22,807 nt of DNA, taken from Gracilariopsis chorda. Taxonomy: Eukaryota > Rhodophyta > Florideophyceae > Gracilariales > Gracilariaceae. The position numbers and the translations under genes were made by a program. The number at the start of each line of letters is the position of its first letter. Within the stretch, counting starts at the first letter, position 1. The stretch lies in the NCBI GenBank assembly GCA_003194525.1, contig NBIV01000559.1:1-22807 (forward strand), read 5' to 3'. Positions 9,931-17,610 of the stretch are shown piece by piece. The notes under the pieces are model-generated. The model was not told the origin of the DNA. It did no database searches and saw only the letters and a program-made list of their open reading frames with translations.

Positions 9931-10143
9931 GTCTACGAAGGAGAGTTCGTAGTAGACCGACTTGTCGGACACACCTGGGACCAGGATGGTATTCTACAAT
10001 ACTGCGTCCGCTGGTACGGGTATGACCCCATTGGAGATACGTGGGAGCCAATTGAACACCTCCCACGATGGCAGGTCGTGCGATACCACCGTCATACGGG
10101 AACTGCAGCCCCAGCCACGCTGGTTAATGCCCAAGTCGGATAA
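9931..10143 (+). other. Chromodomain at the C-terminus of A pol
   Basis: The segment reads EFVVDRLVGH, then RWYGYDPIGDTWEPIEHLP, then WQVVRYHRH before TAA 10141-10143. This is the chromodomain pattern (V-D-x-I/L, RVRW-x-GY, D-T-W-E-P, N/H-L) that chromovirus integrases use to bind modified histone tails and steer insertion. The conserved Trp of TWEP is present here but is Leu in element B. Confidence 0.85.
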
Positions 10144-10254
10144 CGTTGCCGCGCGAGCGGAGGGCAGTAAGAAAGGATAGCAAGGGAAAGTCCGTCCAAG
10201 ACGGGGAATTCTAATTGGAAATCACCATCCGAGACGGGAAAGTTTACCTAGTGG
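10144..10254 (+). other. A sequence downstream of pol, before the B insertion
   Basis: Non-coding. Holds a purine-rich run (about 10168-10190). Together with 21229-21311 it formed an untranslated stretch of about 200 bp between the convergent ends of A pol and the A antisense ORF before B inserted. The insertion therefore broke no A coding sequence. Confidence 0.7.
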
Positions 10255-10259
10255 AGCAG
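10255..10259. repeat. Target site duplication of B, left copy (AGCAG)
   Basis: AGCAG directly precedes the TG of the B 5' LTR and recurs at 21224-21228 directly after the CA of the 3' LTR. A 5-bp duplication is typical for Ty3/Gypsy integrases and shows that B transposed into A. Confidence 0.95.
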
Positions 10260-10457
10260 TGTGGAATAGCGGACGTCCGGGTAAGGTGGGGAATGCGAGT
10301 AACCGAGCGGATGACGGACCGGGAATCGGACAGGTTGCACACGTGCGTGCTTGTGCACATGATCAGAACGCGTACCGAGATTTTCCGTGTGGTACACTAA
10401 TTTTTAGTATTTCTAGCTAGGGTAGTATTAGTAACCCATGTGCGGCCGACGGGCCTG

Positions 10458-10490
10458 CACCTCGAGGCCCATAACAGTGCCCTCGAGGTG
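10458..10490. repeat. 10-bp stem-loop in the B LTR upstream of the TATA-like box
   Basis: CACCTCGAGG, 13-base spacer, CCTCGAGGTG. The same structure is kept in the 3' LTR (20815-20824 with 20838-20847) although the spacer has a substitution there (CATAAC against CATTAC). It lies about 20 bases upstream of the TATA-like box, so a dyad binding site is as likely as an RNA hairpin. Confidence 0.75.
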
Positions 10491-10510
10491 AGCCACTAGG
10501 GCCTGGGCTA

Positions 10511-10518
10511 GTATATAG
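10511..10518 (+). promoter_or_regulatory. TATA-like box in the B 5' LTR
   Basis: GTATATAG sits 250 bases into the LTR, just downstream of the dyad at 10458-10490. It is conserved at 20868-20875 in the 3' LTR. This is a plausible core promoter for the genomic RNA, with the start expected about 25-35 bases downstream. Not demonstrated. Confidence 0.5.
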
Positions 10519-10868
10519 GTACGACTACGGTCACTACCCCTTTTCGAGTAAAGCCAGACGTTCCTTGACCAAGTCTACGAGCACCTACTTCTAGTTCGCG
10601 ATACAGACGGCGCACTAGGTAGCGCAGCTAGTCCGACCGGACACCACTAGTGGTACACGACCGCCAACACCCAACGCGTGCACACTGACCACGCCTGGCG
10701 CAGTTGTCCGTGCGGTTCCACCGCCCTCGCCCGACGTCTCCTGACCGACCGCTTCGGATCCTTGAGCCCATCCTCCGTCCGGGCTTCCTAGGAAACTACA
10801 CCCACCAATCGCTGAAGCCTCGGCCGACCGGTTGGCACCTTTTATTTAAGCACTACGCTTCCCCACAT

Positions 10869-10886
10869 TGGTCTCCCGACCTAGAA
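10869..10886 (+). promoter_or_regulatory. Primer binding site of element B
   Basis: TGGTCTCCCGACCTAGAA starts two bases after the LTR end (one T between) and is identical to the A site. Both elements therefore use the same tRNA primer, inferred to be tRNA-Tyr. Confidence 0.85.
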
Positions 10887-11083
10887 AACCAATACGGGCC
10901 GAAATGGAATCCAGGCTACCGAAGCCTCCCAGTCAGAAGGGCTCTGATGGCCACAAACCAGCCAAGCCCGCTACCTAGTCTCAAGCCGCATCGGCGGCGG
11001 CTTCAGACACCGCCTCGGTTACAAACCGAAGCACCCGGAGTGCGTCAGCACTCCTACAACCAGCCACGGAAAACCCCGAGGCC
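10887..11083 (+). other. B leader and uncertain gag start region
   Basis: Between the PBS and the marked gag ORF. The gag frame is open back to TAG 10976-10978 but contains no ATG. An ATG at 10947-10949 is open in another frame. The gag-frame translation upstream of 11084 looks like Gag N-terminus (a Ser/Thr/Arg stretch similar to residues 5-20 of A Gag), so coding probably begins before 11084. Confidence 0.5.
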
Positions 11084-13096
11084 TTGCTGCGCTCCAGCCG
11101 AGGCGCGTCAGCTCCCTCGGTACCGCACGGACAGCCGGCACCTCAGGCACCAGCCCAACCACCAGGCACGGGCGTTCCTTCGCGATCAAGACCGATCGGA
11201 TATGATGGATCCGATGACTTGTGGGACCGTATACGGACAAACATTTCTGTATTCGTCCGCACGGAACTCGAGATTCGAGTACCCGTGGCGGTCGAAGAAT
11301 ATCTGGCTGATCGGATACCTCAGATTATGGAGCAGCAGGAGTCTGATATCGTCCGCACGGTTACTAGGGAGTTCGTGACACGCTTGAAGCCAAGCGTCAA
11401 CCTCGTGGGCGTTCCACCTGGTCGGGCACAACCGCCGCTGCCCGGGGACCCACAAGATCCCCAGGCACTCCCAAAGTACGTTTCAAACCGTACGGGCTTC
11501 GCACCAGACCCACAGACCGGTACAGGAATACCGGACGGGAGCGATCGAGATGCTCCCCGATTGGTATACCTGCCGGCCATCCCCAGTCAACCAGGACCGG
11601 GTGCAGATCCCAACGACAGTAGCTCCGAGGATGGGAGCTCAGTTCGCGACAAGCGCGACTGTCGGGGGAAGTCTCCCAACTCGGGCCACAAGAAACGCGG
11701 CGGGAAGAAAAGGTCCCGCCGTGGGAAACGTAGAGACCGTTCGGACTCAGACACAGACCGCTCGGACTTTCCAGAGTCAGAAGAAGAGTTCAACCAGTCG
11801 GACTCAGAGGCGAGTGATGACTCGCGTGATTTGCGGTACCGTTCGGGCAAGAGGTCGCTCAAGCGACTCAGGCCGTTGAATGACCTGTTCAAAAAGGCGG
11901 TAGACTACAGGTCCTACCACCTATTGAAGAAGTCCGCTCGGTACGACTCTAAAGTGGCCAGATATATTGGCCGCTACCACAAGAAGCTGGATATTCAGCT
12001 TAAGGGTAACCCGTTCTCCGGATCGGACCCTATCGCCGTACTGGGCTTCTTACAGCGGTTCAAGACCGCATGTGACCACAACGGGATCACAGAGGGCGCA
12101 GCTCTCTGGTGCTTCCAGTTCTATCTGACCGGATCGGCCCACTCACTGGTACACTCCCGCATCACGGGGGAGACGAACGCTGTGGACGTCCGAAGCCGGG
12201 AAACCTTACGGACATACTCCGAAGTGGTCAACTTCCTGTTGACCACATATGCGACCGACGAGGTTATCGCAGATGCATACGCGGATGTGACAAACTACCG
12301 CCAGTCGTTGGGCATGTACGAAACGGAATTCGCTCAGAAGCTCTGGGACAAAGCCCTCCGTTGCGGAAACGTGTTCTCGGACAGACGTTTGAAGTCCGTC
12401 TTTGTGGAGAACTTGCTGCCCGCTATACGGTCCAAGGTCAGAAATCATCTCACAAGTCACCCGCACATCGGCCTGAATGCCCTCGCCCGATATGCGGAAT
12501 CGTATGGCGACACGCACCGTGCCGCCAGACGGCAGGCGACCCGCACGGATTCTCTGCCAACTCATCGGAAGGGCACACGCTCGAAGGTGATGAGTTTGGA
12601 CACCGACTCGGACGAATACGAGTCCGCACTTGGTGATGGACAAGTGTTCGCCATTGGGAATGGCAACACCTTACCATCCCCTCCGACGGCACCCACCACC
12701 ACCACGTCGCACTCGTCCCGAGCGGTCCAGTTCACCGCCCCTCCACGGGGAGCGGCCCCCACATCCGCACGATTAATGGACAAGCCGTGCCGGATCTGTC
12801 TGTCCCGGGATCCGGACTGTTGCCAGATGCTACCACCGGCCGTTCGTGCGGCTTTACTGGCCGCACGGGAAGTGAACTTCAACCGCCGTAAGGAGGAGGG
12901 GTTCTATAATTTCCCTCGAAACTCGCACGGCACTGCACCCAACAACGGACCCGGACGGAGATACCAAGGGCCCCGCCAGGGCTTTCCGCAAGCCCAAACG
13001 GACCCCCCTCACCGCTCGGAACAGACAAACGCACCGGTCCACCTGGTGGAAGCCGATTCACCATCCGCTCTGGAAAACTACCCGGAGGGTGCATAG
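11084..13096 (+). CDS. gag: Gag of element B (capsid protein with degenerate zinc knuckle)
   Basis: Structural polyprotein forming the retrotransposon particle; 670 codons from TTG 11084 to TAG 13094-13096. The start is unsettled: the frame is open from 10979, and the first in-frame ATG is 11327. A one-base shift would join it to ATG 10947. Order: disordered Pro/Ala-rich N-terminus; helical stretch (about 35-110); Lys/Arg-rich then Ser/Asp/Glu-rich block (about 205-270); retrotransposon-gag capsid fold region with DPIAVLGFLQRF and the RCGNVF motif (about 280-470); C-terminal CRICLSRDPDCC where A has a true CX2CX4HX4C knuckle. Here the His is Pro, so zinc binding of the usual kind is doubtful. 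Pol follows in the -1 frame. Confidence 0.9.
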   Translation: MLRSSRGASAPSVPHGQPAPQAPAQPPGTGVPSRSRPIGYDGSDDLWDRIRTNISVFVRTELEIRVPVAVEEYLADRIPQIMEQQESDIVRTVTREFVTRLKPSVNLVGVPPGRAQPPLPGDPQDPQALPKYVSNRTGFAPDPQTGTGIPDGSDRDAPRLVYLPAIPSQPGPGADPNDSSSEDGSSVRDKRDCRGKSPNSGHKKRGGKKRSRRGKRRDRSDSDTDRSDFPESEEEFNQSDSEASDDSRDLRYRSGKRSLKRLRPLNDLFKKAVDYRSYHLLKKSARYDSKVARYIGRYHKKLDIQLKGNPFSGSDPIAVLGFLQRFKTACDHNGITEGAALWCFQFYLTGSAHSLVHSRITGETNAVDVRSRETLRTYSEVVNFLLTTYATDEVIADAYADVTNYRQSLGMYETEFAQKLWDKALRCGNVFSDRRLKSVFVENLLPAIRSKVRNHLTSHPHIGLNALARYAESYGDTHRAARRQATRTDSLPTHRKGTRSKVMSLDTDSDEYESALGDGQVFAIGNGNTLPSPPTAPTTTTSHSSRAVQFTAPPRGAAPTSARLMDKPCRICLSRDPDCCQMLPPAVRAALLAAREVNFNRRKEEGFYNFPRNSHGTAPNNGPGRRYQGPRQGFPQAQTDPPHRSEQTNAPVHLVEADSPSALENYPEGA

Positions 13097-13128
13097 AGGC
13101 GAGCCACCCCCCGAGGCAACAAAGCCTC
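13072..13128 (+). promoter_or_regulatory. Candidate -1 frameshift signal at the gag-pol junction of B
   Basis: Gag ends ...CTG GAA AAC TAC... with heptamer GGAAAAC (13072-13078). GAA AAC TA is shared with the same place in A. The pol frame is open across this point and through the gag stop to the pol ATG. Downstream pairing is possible at GAGGC-AACAAA-GCCTC (13113-13128). The alternative is re-initiation at ATG 13225. Confidence 0.35.
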
Positions 13129-13224
13129 ACCACGGAAACCGCGCGGTCTTATGAAGAACCCGATTCGGAACCGCACGATCCCACGGAAGCAACCCATACG
13201 GACGAAGATCTCAACCCTGGGAAC

Positions 13225-16200
13225 ATGCAAACCGACCCGGTAATGCTCTTTAATCGAGCGCATTACAAATTCCGTTTCTCGGTCGGTCTGGATTCCCAAG
13301 TCCAGATACCCGTCACTGGTGTCCTTGACACCGGCGCCGGGCCCAACTTGGTCCATGTGAATTCGCTTCCGCCCGGATGGCAATCGAAACTGCTTACTCG
13401 AGACCACCCGAACATTACGGATGCGTCCCGTAACCGTATGCGGACTTTGGGTGTCATCCGCCTTTTTATCCGAATCGGTAACCTTGGTGTGTGGGACCAC
13501 TTCTTAGTCTCAACAAACCTGGCCACCCCGTGCTTGCTCGGTACTACTTTTATCGACAAGCATGTGACGGCTATCTATCCACAACGGAAACAGGTTGCTT
13601 TTCACCACTCCCAACCGGTCGCACTCCTGAGCGCGTCTATGCGCGCCCAAAGTATGACCGTACAGGAATCGCTTCCCACGACGGACAACTCGACATCGAA
13701 TAAGATTCGTGTCGCCCGGGCGGTTAATATACCGCCAATGACCCAAGCGGAGGTGCAGGTTACCGCTGACGTTGGAGGACTTTCGTTCCTCCAACTGAAC
13801 CCGAACACGGTAAAGAAGCGCCTCATGCTCATGGCCAAGGGCGTCATGGAACTTATCCCGAAACGGTCTTTCCGGGTCCTAGTTTCCAACTTTGGGAACA
13901 GCCCGATACATCTGGCCAAGAACACCATAGTCGGTCTTGCCATGCCCGCAGCGGTTGCCTTAATTTCACCGTCTCCATTCGTCGGGGACGACGAATCTAA
14001 GGAGGGGGCCCCAACACTCCAAAAAGACAACCAGAACGGACAGGAACTACAGACCGAAGTGGTTGACCAGGACGGATGGAAGCAGAAAGTCCGCATCGGC
14101 GATGAATATGAGTCCGAACGGGAACGAATCACCGACTTTCTGCAACCATTCTCGGATATGTGGGATGGACACTTGGGAGCAATCTCAATTGCCAAACACC
14201 GCATCCATCTGGAAGATGACTCAAAGCCAATCTTCCAGATGCCTTACCGAGCGGTACAGAAGAGACGTGACCTGGAAAGGGAAGAGGTCACGAAGCAACT
14301 CCGTGCGGGTGTGATAGAACCGTCGTCCGCAGAATGGGCCAGTCCGGTCGTATTTGCACCAAAGAAGGACGGCACTCTACGCTTTTGCGTAGACTACCGT
14401 CGCCTCAACGCAATGACCGTACGGGATACTTATCCGATACCCAGAATGGATGAGTGCATTGACTCACTGGGCGATGCAGTGGTGTTTACCACGCTAGATG
14501 CCAATAGCGGTTATTGGCAGTGCGAGTTAGATGAGTCCGATCGGGATAAAACGACATTCACCTCCCACATGGGATTGTTCCGCTATGTTCGAATGCCGTT
14601 CGGTCTCAAAAACGCACCTGCTACGTTCCAGAGAGCGCTGGACATCATCCTCTCACGGGTCAAGTGGAAAGTCGCGCTAGTATATCTAGACGATGTCATA
14701 ATATACTCCCGATCGGTCCAAGAGCATTTTGGGCATGTACAGACCGTACTGGAACTCCTTCGTTTGGCTGGCATCACTCTACGCCTGGAGAAGTGCTTCT
14801 TCTTCCATCAGGCGGTCGACTATCTCGGCCATGTGATCCGTCCAGGCAGGCTACAAGTGTCTGGCAATACTTGCGACGCTTTGCGGCAGGCGAAACCCCC
14901 TACCAACCAGACGGAACTCTGCTCGTTCGTTGGCCTATGCAACGTATTCCGTCGCTTTGTAGAGGGATTTGCTCGCATCGCCAGCCCGCTCAACCGGAAA
15001 CTGGAGAAAGACCAGCCCTTTGAGTTTGAGACACTGAACGATGCGGAATATGAGGCGTTTGACGATCTGCGCCAAGGTCTCATACGCCCGCCAATCCTGG
15101 CCCTCCCCCGAAACGGATACAAGTACGTCCTGGACACAGACGCTTGTAACACCCAGGTCAGATGCTGTCTCCTCCAGGAGCAACCTGAAGGTGATCTGCG
15201 ACCGATCGGTTACTGGAGTCGGTCATTAAGCAAAACCGAACGGAAATACTCAACAACCGAACGGGAATGCTTGGCCGTAGTCTGGGCCATCTTGCATCTG
15301 CGACCGTACCTGGAAGGCACGCGTTTCACTCTCCGAACGGACCATCACTCATTAAGGTGGATCCTCAATTTAGCCGATGCGTCCGGACGGTTAGCGAGGT
15401 GGAGACTCCGCCTCATGGAGTACGACTTCGACGTCGTACACCGCCCGGGAGTAAAACACCAAGCAGCCGACGCCCTTTCCAGGATTCGTACGGACGGTGA
15501 GGATACAGAAGCACTGGAGGACGGGGTCCCGTGTCTGTTACTCGGAAGCGAGCCCGAAGCGGAAGAAACGCCAACAGTGACCACGGTTTGTTATGACGGT
15601 ATAGAAGAAACCGTCATGATTGATTGGCCGTGGGAAGGACCACTTGGACTGAGGCTACCCACGGTGCTCGAGGTGAACACCGAAATGAAGGACGTCAGTC
15701 CGATATCGGTGGAAGAGTTCCTGCAGGAGCAGGAGAAGGACCCCCTCTGCCTGTCCGCACGGGAGAAAGTAGGAGACGGGAAAAGTCTCTTTGACGTGAA
15801 CCGAAACGGGATATTGGTAAGGAAGGCACCGCTCGATGGGGCCCTCCAATGGTACGTACCGGAGACTCTGCAAGCGAGACTCCTGTACTTGTCCCATTAC
15901 TCCAGGTACGCCGGTCATCCGGGTGCTACAAAGATGTATAACACCCTCCGGCGGCACTACTATTGGCCCGGGATGGCCAACGACATTTTCCAAACCGTAC
16001 GGGATTGTCGCACATGCGTCTCCAGTCGAGGGAGTCGCGAGCGACATCATAAGCTCCTGAAGCTTTTCCCAGCTGCGGGTCCACTGGAATTCGTCGCGAT
16101 GGACATTCTCGGCCCATTTACGAAGTCCGCCAAGGGTCACCAATATGTCTTGGTAATCACTGATCGGTTCACCAAGTTCTGCCGCGCGATCCCATTGAGG

Positions 16201-17286
16201 TCAACTACGGCGTCTGCCGTAGCCCAGGCTTTCCTGGAGAACTGGGTCTACCCGTACGGGATCCCGATATATGTACTAACCGATAACGGAACCCAATTCG
16301 TCTCGAAGTTCTTCGAAGCGGTGTGCAGTATGCTTGGCGTCAAACATATAACCGCTACGGCCTATCACCCCCAAACTAATGGGCAGGCCGAACGGTTAAA
16401 CAAGACCCTCGTGGAGCGCCTCCGCCACTACGTGGCCGAGCACCAGACCGCATGGCACGAGTACGTGCAGCCGCTGACCTATGCATACAATATGCAGGTC
16501 CACCGCACTACGGGTACCACCCCGTTTGATCTCGTGCTAACACGGCATCCGCCCGGCGTACAGGTGGAGACGTCACCCACGACGATCCCCGATGACGGTC
16601 CTGACACCGCATCACCCGCGCAGGTGAAGCGATACATCCTGGCCCGCCTTCGGGACGCTTTAGCATCCGCACGGACACGGACGACTCAGGCCCAGCGCCA
16701 GTATAAGCTGGACTTTGACAGATCCGTACGGACTCTCCCCCGGTTCAAGCCAGGCGACGAGGTTTACGTGGACCGACCGGAATGGATGCCGACAGCCCCA
16801 CAGGCGGACGTCGACGAATACAACCGCAACTACCGGAAATTGCTTCCGAAAACGACGGGACCGTTCCGCGTCGTAACCGCCACGGAGGATACCGTCGTCA
16901 TTGACGAAGACGGCGTTGAAAACCGCGTCAGCATCGACGGTATCACTCGGGCGCCACGGCGCACCACCCGCACGGACTCCTCCCGATCGGCGCAACCCCA
17001 GACGACAGCCACACCGGACACAGACCCAACGGGCCCCTCCGCCCACCAAACGGTCTCCCCTTCGACCCCGTTTGACGAACGACCACGTGAAGCGGTCGTA
17101 GACCGAATAGTCGGACATGAGGAAACCACAAACGGGATGAGGTACCGAGTTCGGTGGTTCGGGTACCCACCCGAGGATGATACGCTCGAGCCCGCCGGTA
17201 ATATCCCACAACACTTCGTTGCACGTTACTGGCGTCGTTGCCGCCGTTCACGCCGACAACCTGCACCTCGCACACCAACACCGTGA
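13225..17286 (+). CDS. pol: Pol of element B: protease-RT-RNase H-integrase-chromodomain (1353 aa)
   Basis: Complete Ty3/Gypsy polyprotein in the -1 frame relative to gag, numbered from ATG 13225; the frame is open upstream into gag, so the in vivo product may be a fusion. Aspartic protease DTGAG (35-39). RT: DYRRLNA, DANSGYWQ, PFGLKNAPATFQ, catalytic YLDD (487-490). RNase H: Asp639, Glu681, Asp706, Asp749; the usual Gly after QV is Arg (QVRCC). Integrase: zinc ligands His891, His898, Cys928, Cys931; catalytic Asp960, Asp1020, Glu1056, with 35 residues between the last two. Chromodomain about 1288-1340 (RVRWFGYPPEDDTLEP, where TWEP is the norm). No stops or shifts, so it is potentially active, subject to the chromodomain and RNase H changes. 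Confidence 0.97.
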   Translation: MQTDPVMLFNRAHYKFRFSVGLDSQVQIPVTGVLDTGAGPNLVHVNSLPPGWQSKLLTRDHPNITDASRNRMRTLGVIRLFIRIGNLGVWDHFLVSTNLATPCLLGTTFIDKHVTAIYPQRKQVAFHHSQPVALLSASMRAQSMTVQESLPTTDNSTSNKIRVARAVNIPPMTQAEVQVTADVGGLSFLQLNPNTVKKRLMLMAKGVMELIPKRSFRVLVSNFGNSPIHLAKNTIVGLAMPAAVALISPSPFVGDDESKEGAPTLQKDNQNGQELQTEVVDQDGWKQKVRIGDEYESERERITDFLQPFSDMWDGHLGAISIAKHRIHLEDDSKPIFQMPYRAVQKRRDLEREEVTKQLRAGVIEPSSAEWASPVVFAPKKDGTLRFCVDYRRLNAMTVRDTYPIPRMDECIDSLGDAVVFTTLDANSGYWQCELDESDRDKTTFTSHMGLFRYVRMPFGLKNAPATFQRALDIILSRVKWKVALVYLDDVIIYSRSVQEHFGHVQTVLELLRLAGITLRLEKCFFFHQAVDYLGHVIRPGRLQVSGNTCDALRQAKPPTNQTELCSFVGLCNVFRRFVEGFARIASPLNRKLEKDQPFEFETLNDAEYEAFDDLRQGLIRPPILALPRNGYKYVLDTDACNTQVRCCLLQEQPEGDLRPIGYWSRSLSKTERKYSTTERECLAVVWAILHLRPYLEGTRFTLRTDHHSLRWILNLADASGRLARWRLRLMEYDFDVVHRPGVKHQAADALSRIRTDGEDTEALEDGVPCLLLGSEPEAEETPTVTTVCYDGIEETVMIDWPWEGPLGLRLPTVLEVNTEMKDVSPISVEEFLQEQEKDPLCLSAREKVGDGKSLFDVNRNGILVRKAPLDGALQWYVPETLQARLLYLSHYSRYAGHPGATKMYNTLRRHYYWPGMANDIFQTVRDCRTCVSSRGSRERHHKLLKLFPAAGPLEFVAMDILGPFTKSAKGHQYVLVITDRFTKFCRAIPLRSTTASAVAQAFLENWVYPYGIPIYVLTDNGTQFVSKFFEAVCSMLGVKHITATAYHPQTNGQAERLNKTLVERLRHYVAEHQTAWHEYVQPLTYAYNMQVHRTTGTTPFDLVLTRHPPGVQVETSPTTIPDDGPDTASPAQVKRYILARLRDALASARTRTTQAQRQYKLDFDRSVRTLPRFKPGDEVYVDRPEWMPTAPQADVDEYNRNYRKLLPKTTGPFRVVTATEDTVVIDEDGVENRVSIDGITRAPRRTTRTDSSRSAQPQTTATPDTDPTGPSAHQTVSPSTPFDERPREAVVDRIVGHEETTNGMRYRVRWFGYPPEDDTLEPAGNIPQHFVARYWRRCRRSRRQPAPRTPTP

Positions 17287-17610
17287 CTGATCACGCGAAC
17301 CGTCACAACCCCTGCACGCTATTGGCTAATATTTTCGATGCCATCCGTGCACCGTTATTTGCGGACAACCAAGGCTGGCATTCCGCCGCCAGCCAAAATT
17401 TTCGTAATATGATTGGCCGGTCTTTCCGCCACCAGCGAATGACCTCAACACGGCGACCTCCTCATCCGCCTCCCACACCTCATCACCCGATACGGAGTAT
17501 CTCAACCTAAGAGGGGAGGGGGGGGTAATAACAGATAAGGATAAGCCTAGAAAGAATAACACACAACCAAGCACACACTTTATTGAGATGAAGTAAGACC
17601 GCGAGGAACC
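17287..17610. other. Untranslated stretch between convergent pol and antisense ORF of B
   Basis: About 325 bp with no supported gene. It holds the 17-base polypurine run at 17509-17525. Transcripts from both strands would end or overlap here. Confidence 0.6.
17509..17525 (+). promoter_or_regulatory. Internal polypurine tract of element B
   Basis: AAGAGGGGAGGGGGGGG is longer and purer than the tract next to the 3' LTR (20604-20614). It resembles the G-rich tract that precedes the A LTR. It could act as a central polypurine tract, or be a relic of a former 3' end. Confidence 0.4.

Larger units (their letters stand above)
4738..10143 (+). pseudogene. pol: pol of element A: protease-RT-RNase H-integrase-chromodomain, interrupted
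   Basis: Replication and integration polyprotein of a Ty3/Gypsy chromovirus, colinear with intact B pol. Aspartic protease DTGAG at 4993; RT with DYRRLNA and catalytic YLDD at 6453-6464; RNase H with DTDSSDY, KECLAVV, YTDHSSLRW and ADALSR (about 6900-7250); integrase HHCC zinc domain (about 7620-7755), first Asp in AIDILGP, Glu in NGQVERFN. The second integrase Asp is Asn (codon AAT 8018-8020, SNNG where B has TDNG), which should abolish catalysis. Breaks: frameshift about 5340-5372, TGA 6510-6512, frameshift about 6615-6632, TAA 7916-7918, frameshift about 8545-8560, TGA 8659-8661, TAG 9370-9372 with frame changes to about 9748. The TGA at 6510 sits where HVRDVL-type sequence is expected, consistent with CGA to TGA. 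Non-autonomous as it stands. Confidence 0.9.
10260..10867 (+). repeat. 5' LTR of element B (608 bp)
   Basis: Starts TGTGGAATAG and ends CTTCCCCACA, giving TGTGG/CCACA inverted termini. It matches 20617-21223 with about 14 substitutions and one C-run indel. It contains a TATA-like GTATATAG (10511-10518), a 10-bp stem-loop CACCTCGAGG/CCTCGAGGTG (10458-10467 with 10481-10490) and the 12-bp palindrome ACCACTAGTGGT (10643-10654). It carries the promoter and the RNA end-processing signals of the element. Confidence 0.95.

Noticed and set aside
9748..10143. Chromodomain ORF of A as an independent host gene
   Set aside because: It ends A pol, in the same place as the chromodomain at the end of intact B pol.
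11019..11240. Minus-strand ORFs overlapping gag and pol, for example here and at 5447-5926 or 16660-17214
   Set aside because: They lie opposite strongly conserved coding sequence and have no homology between A and B. Codon bias of the sense gene explains them.
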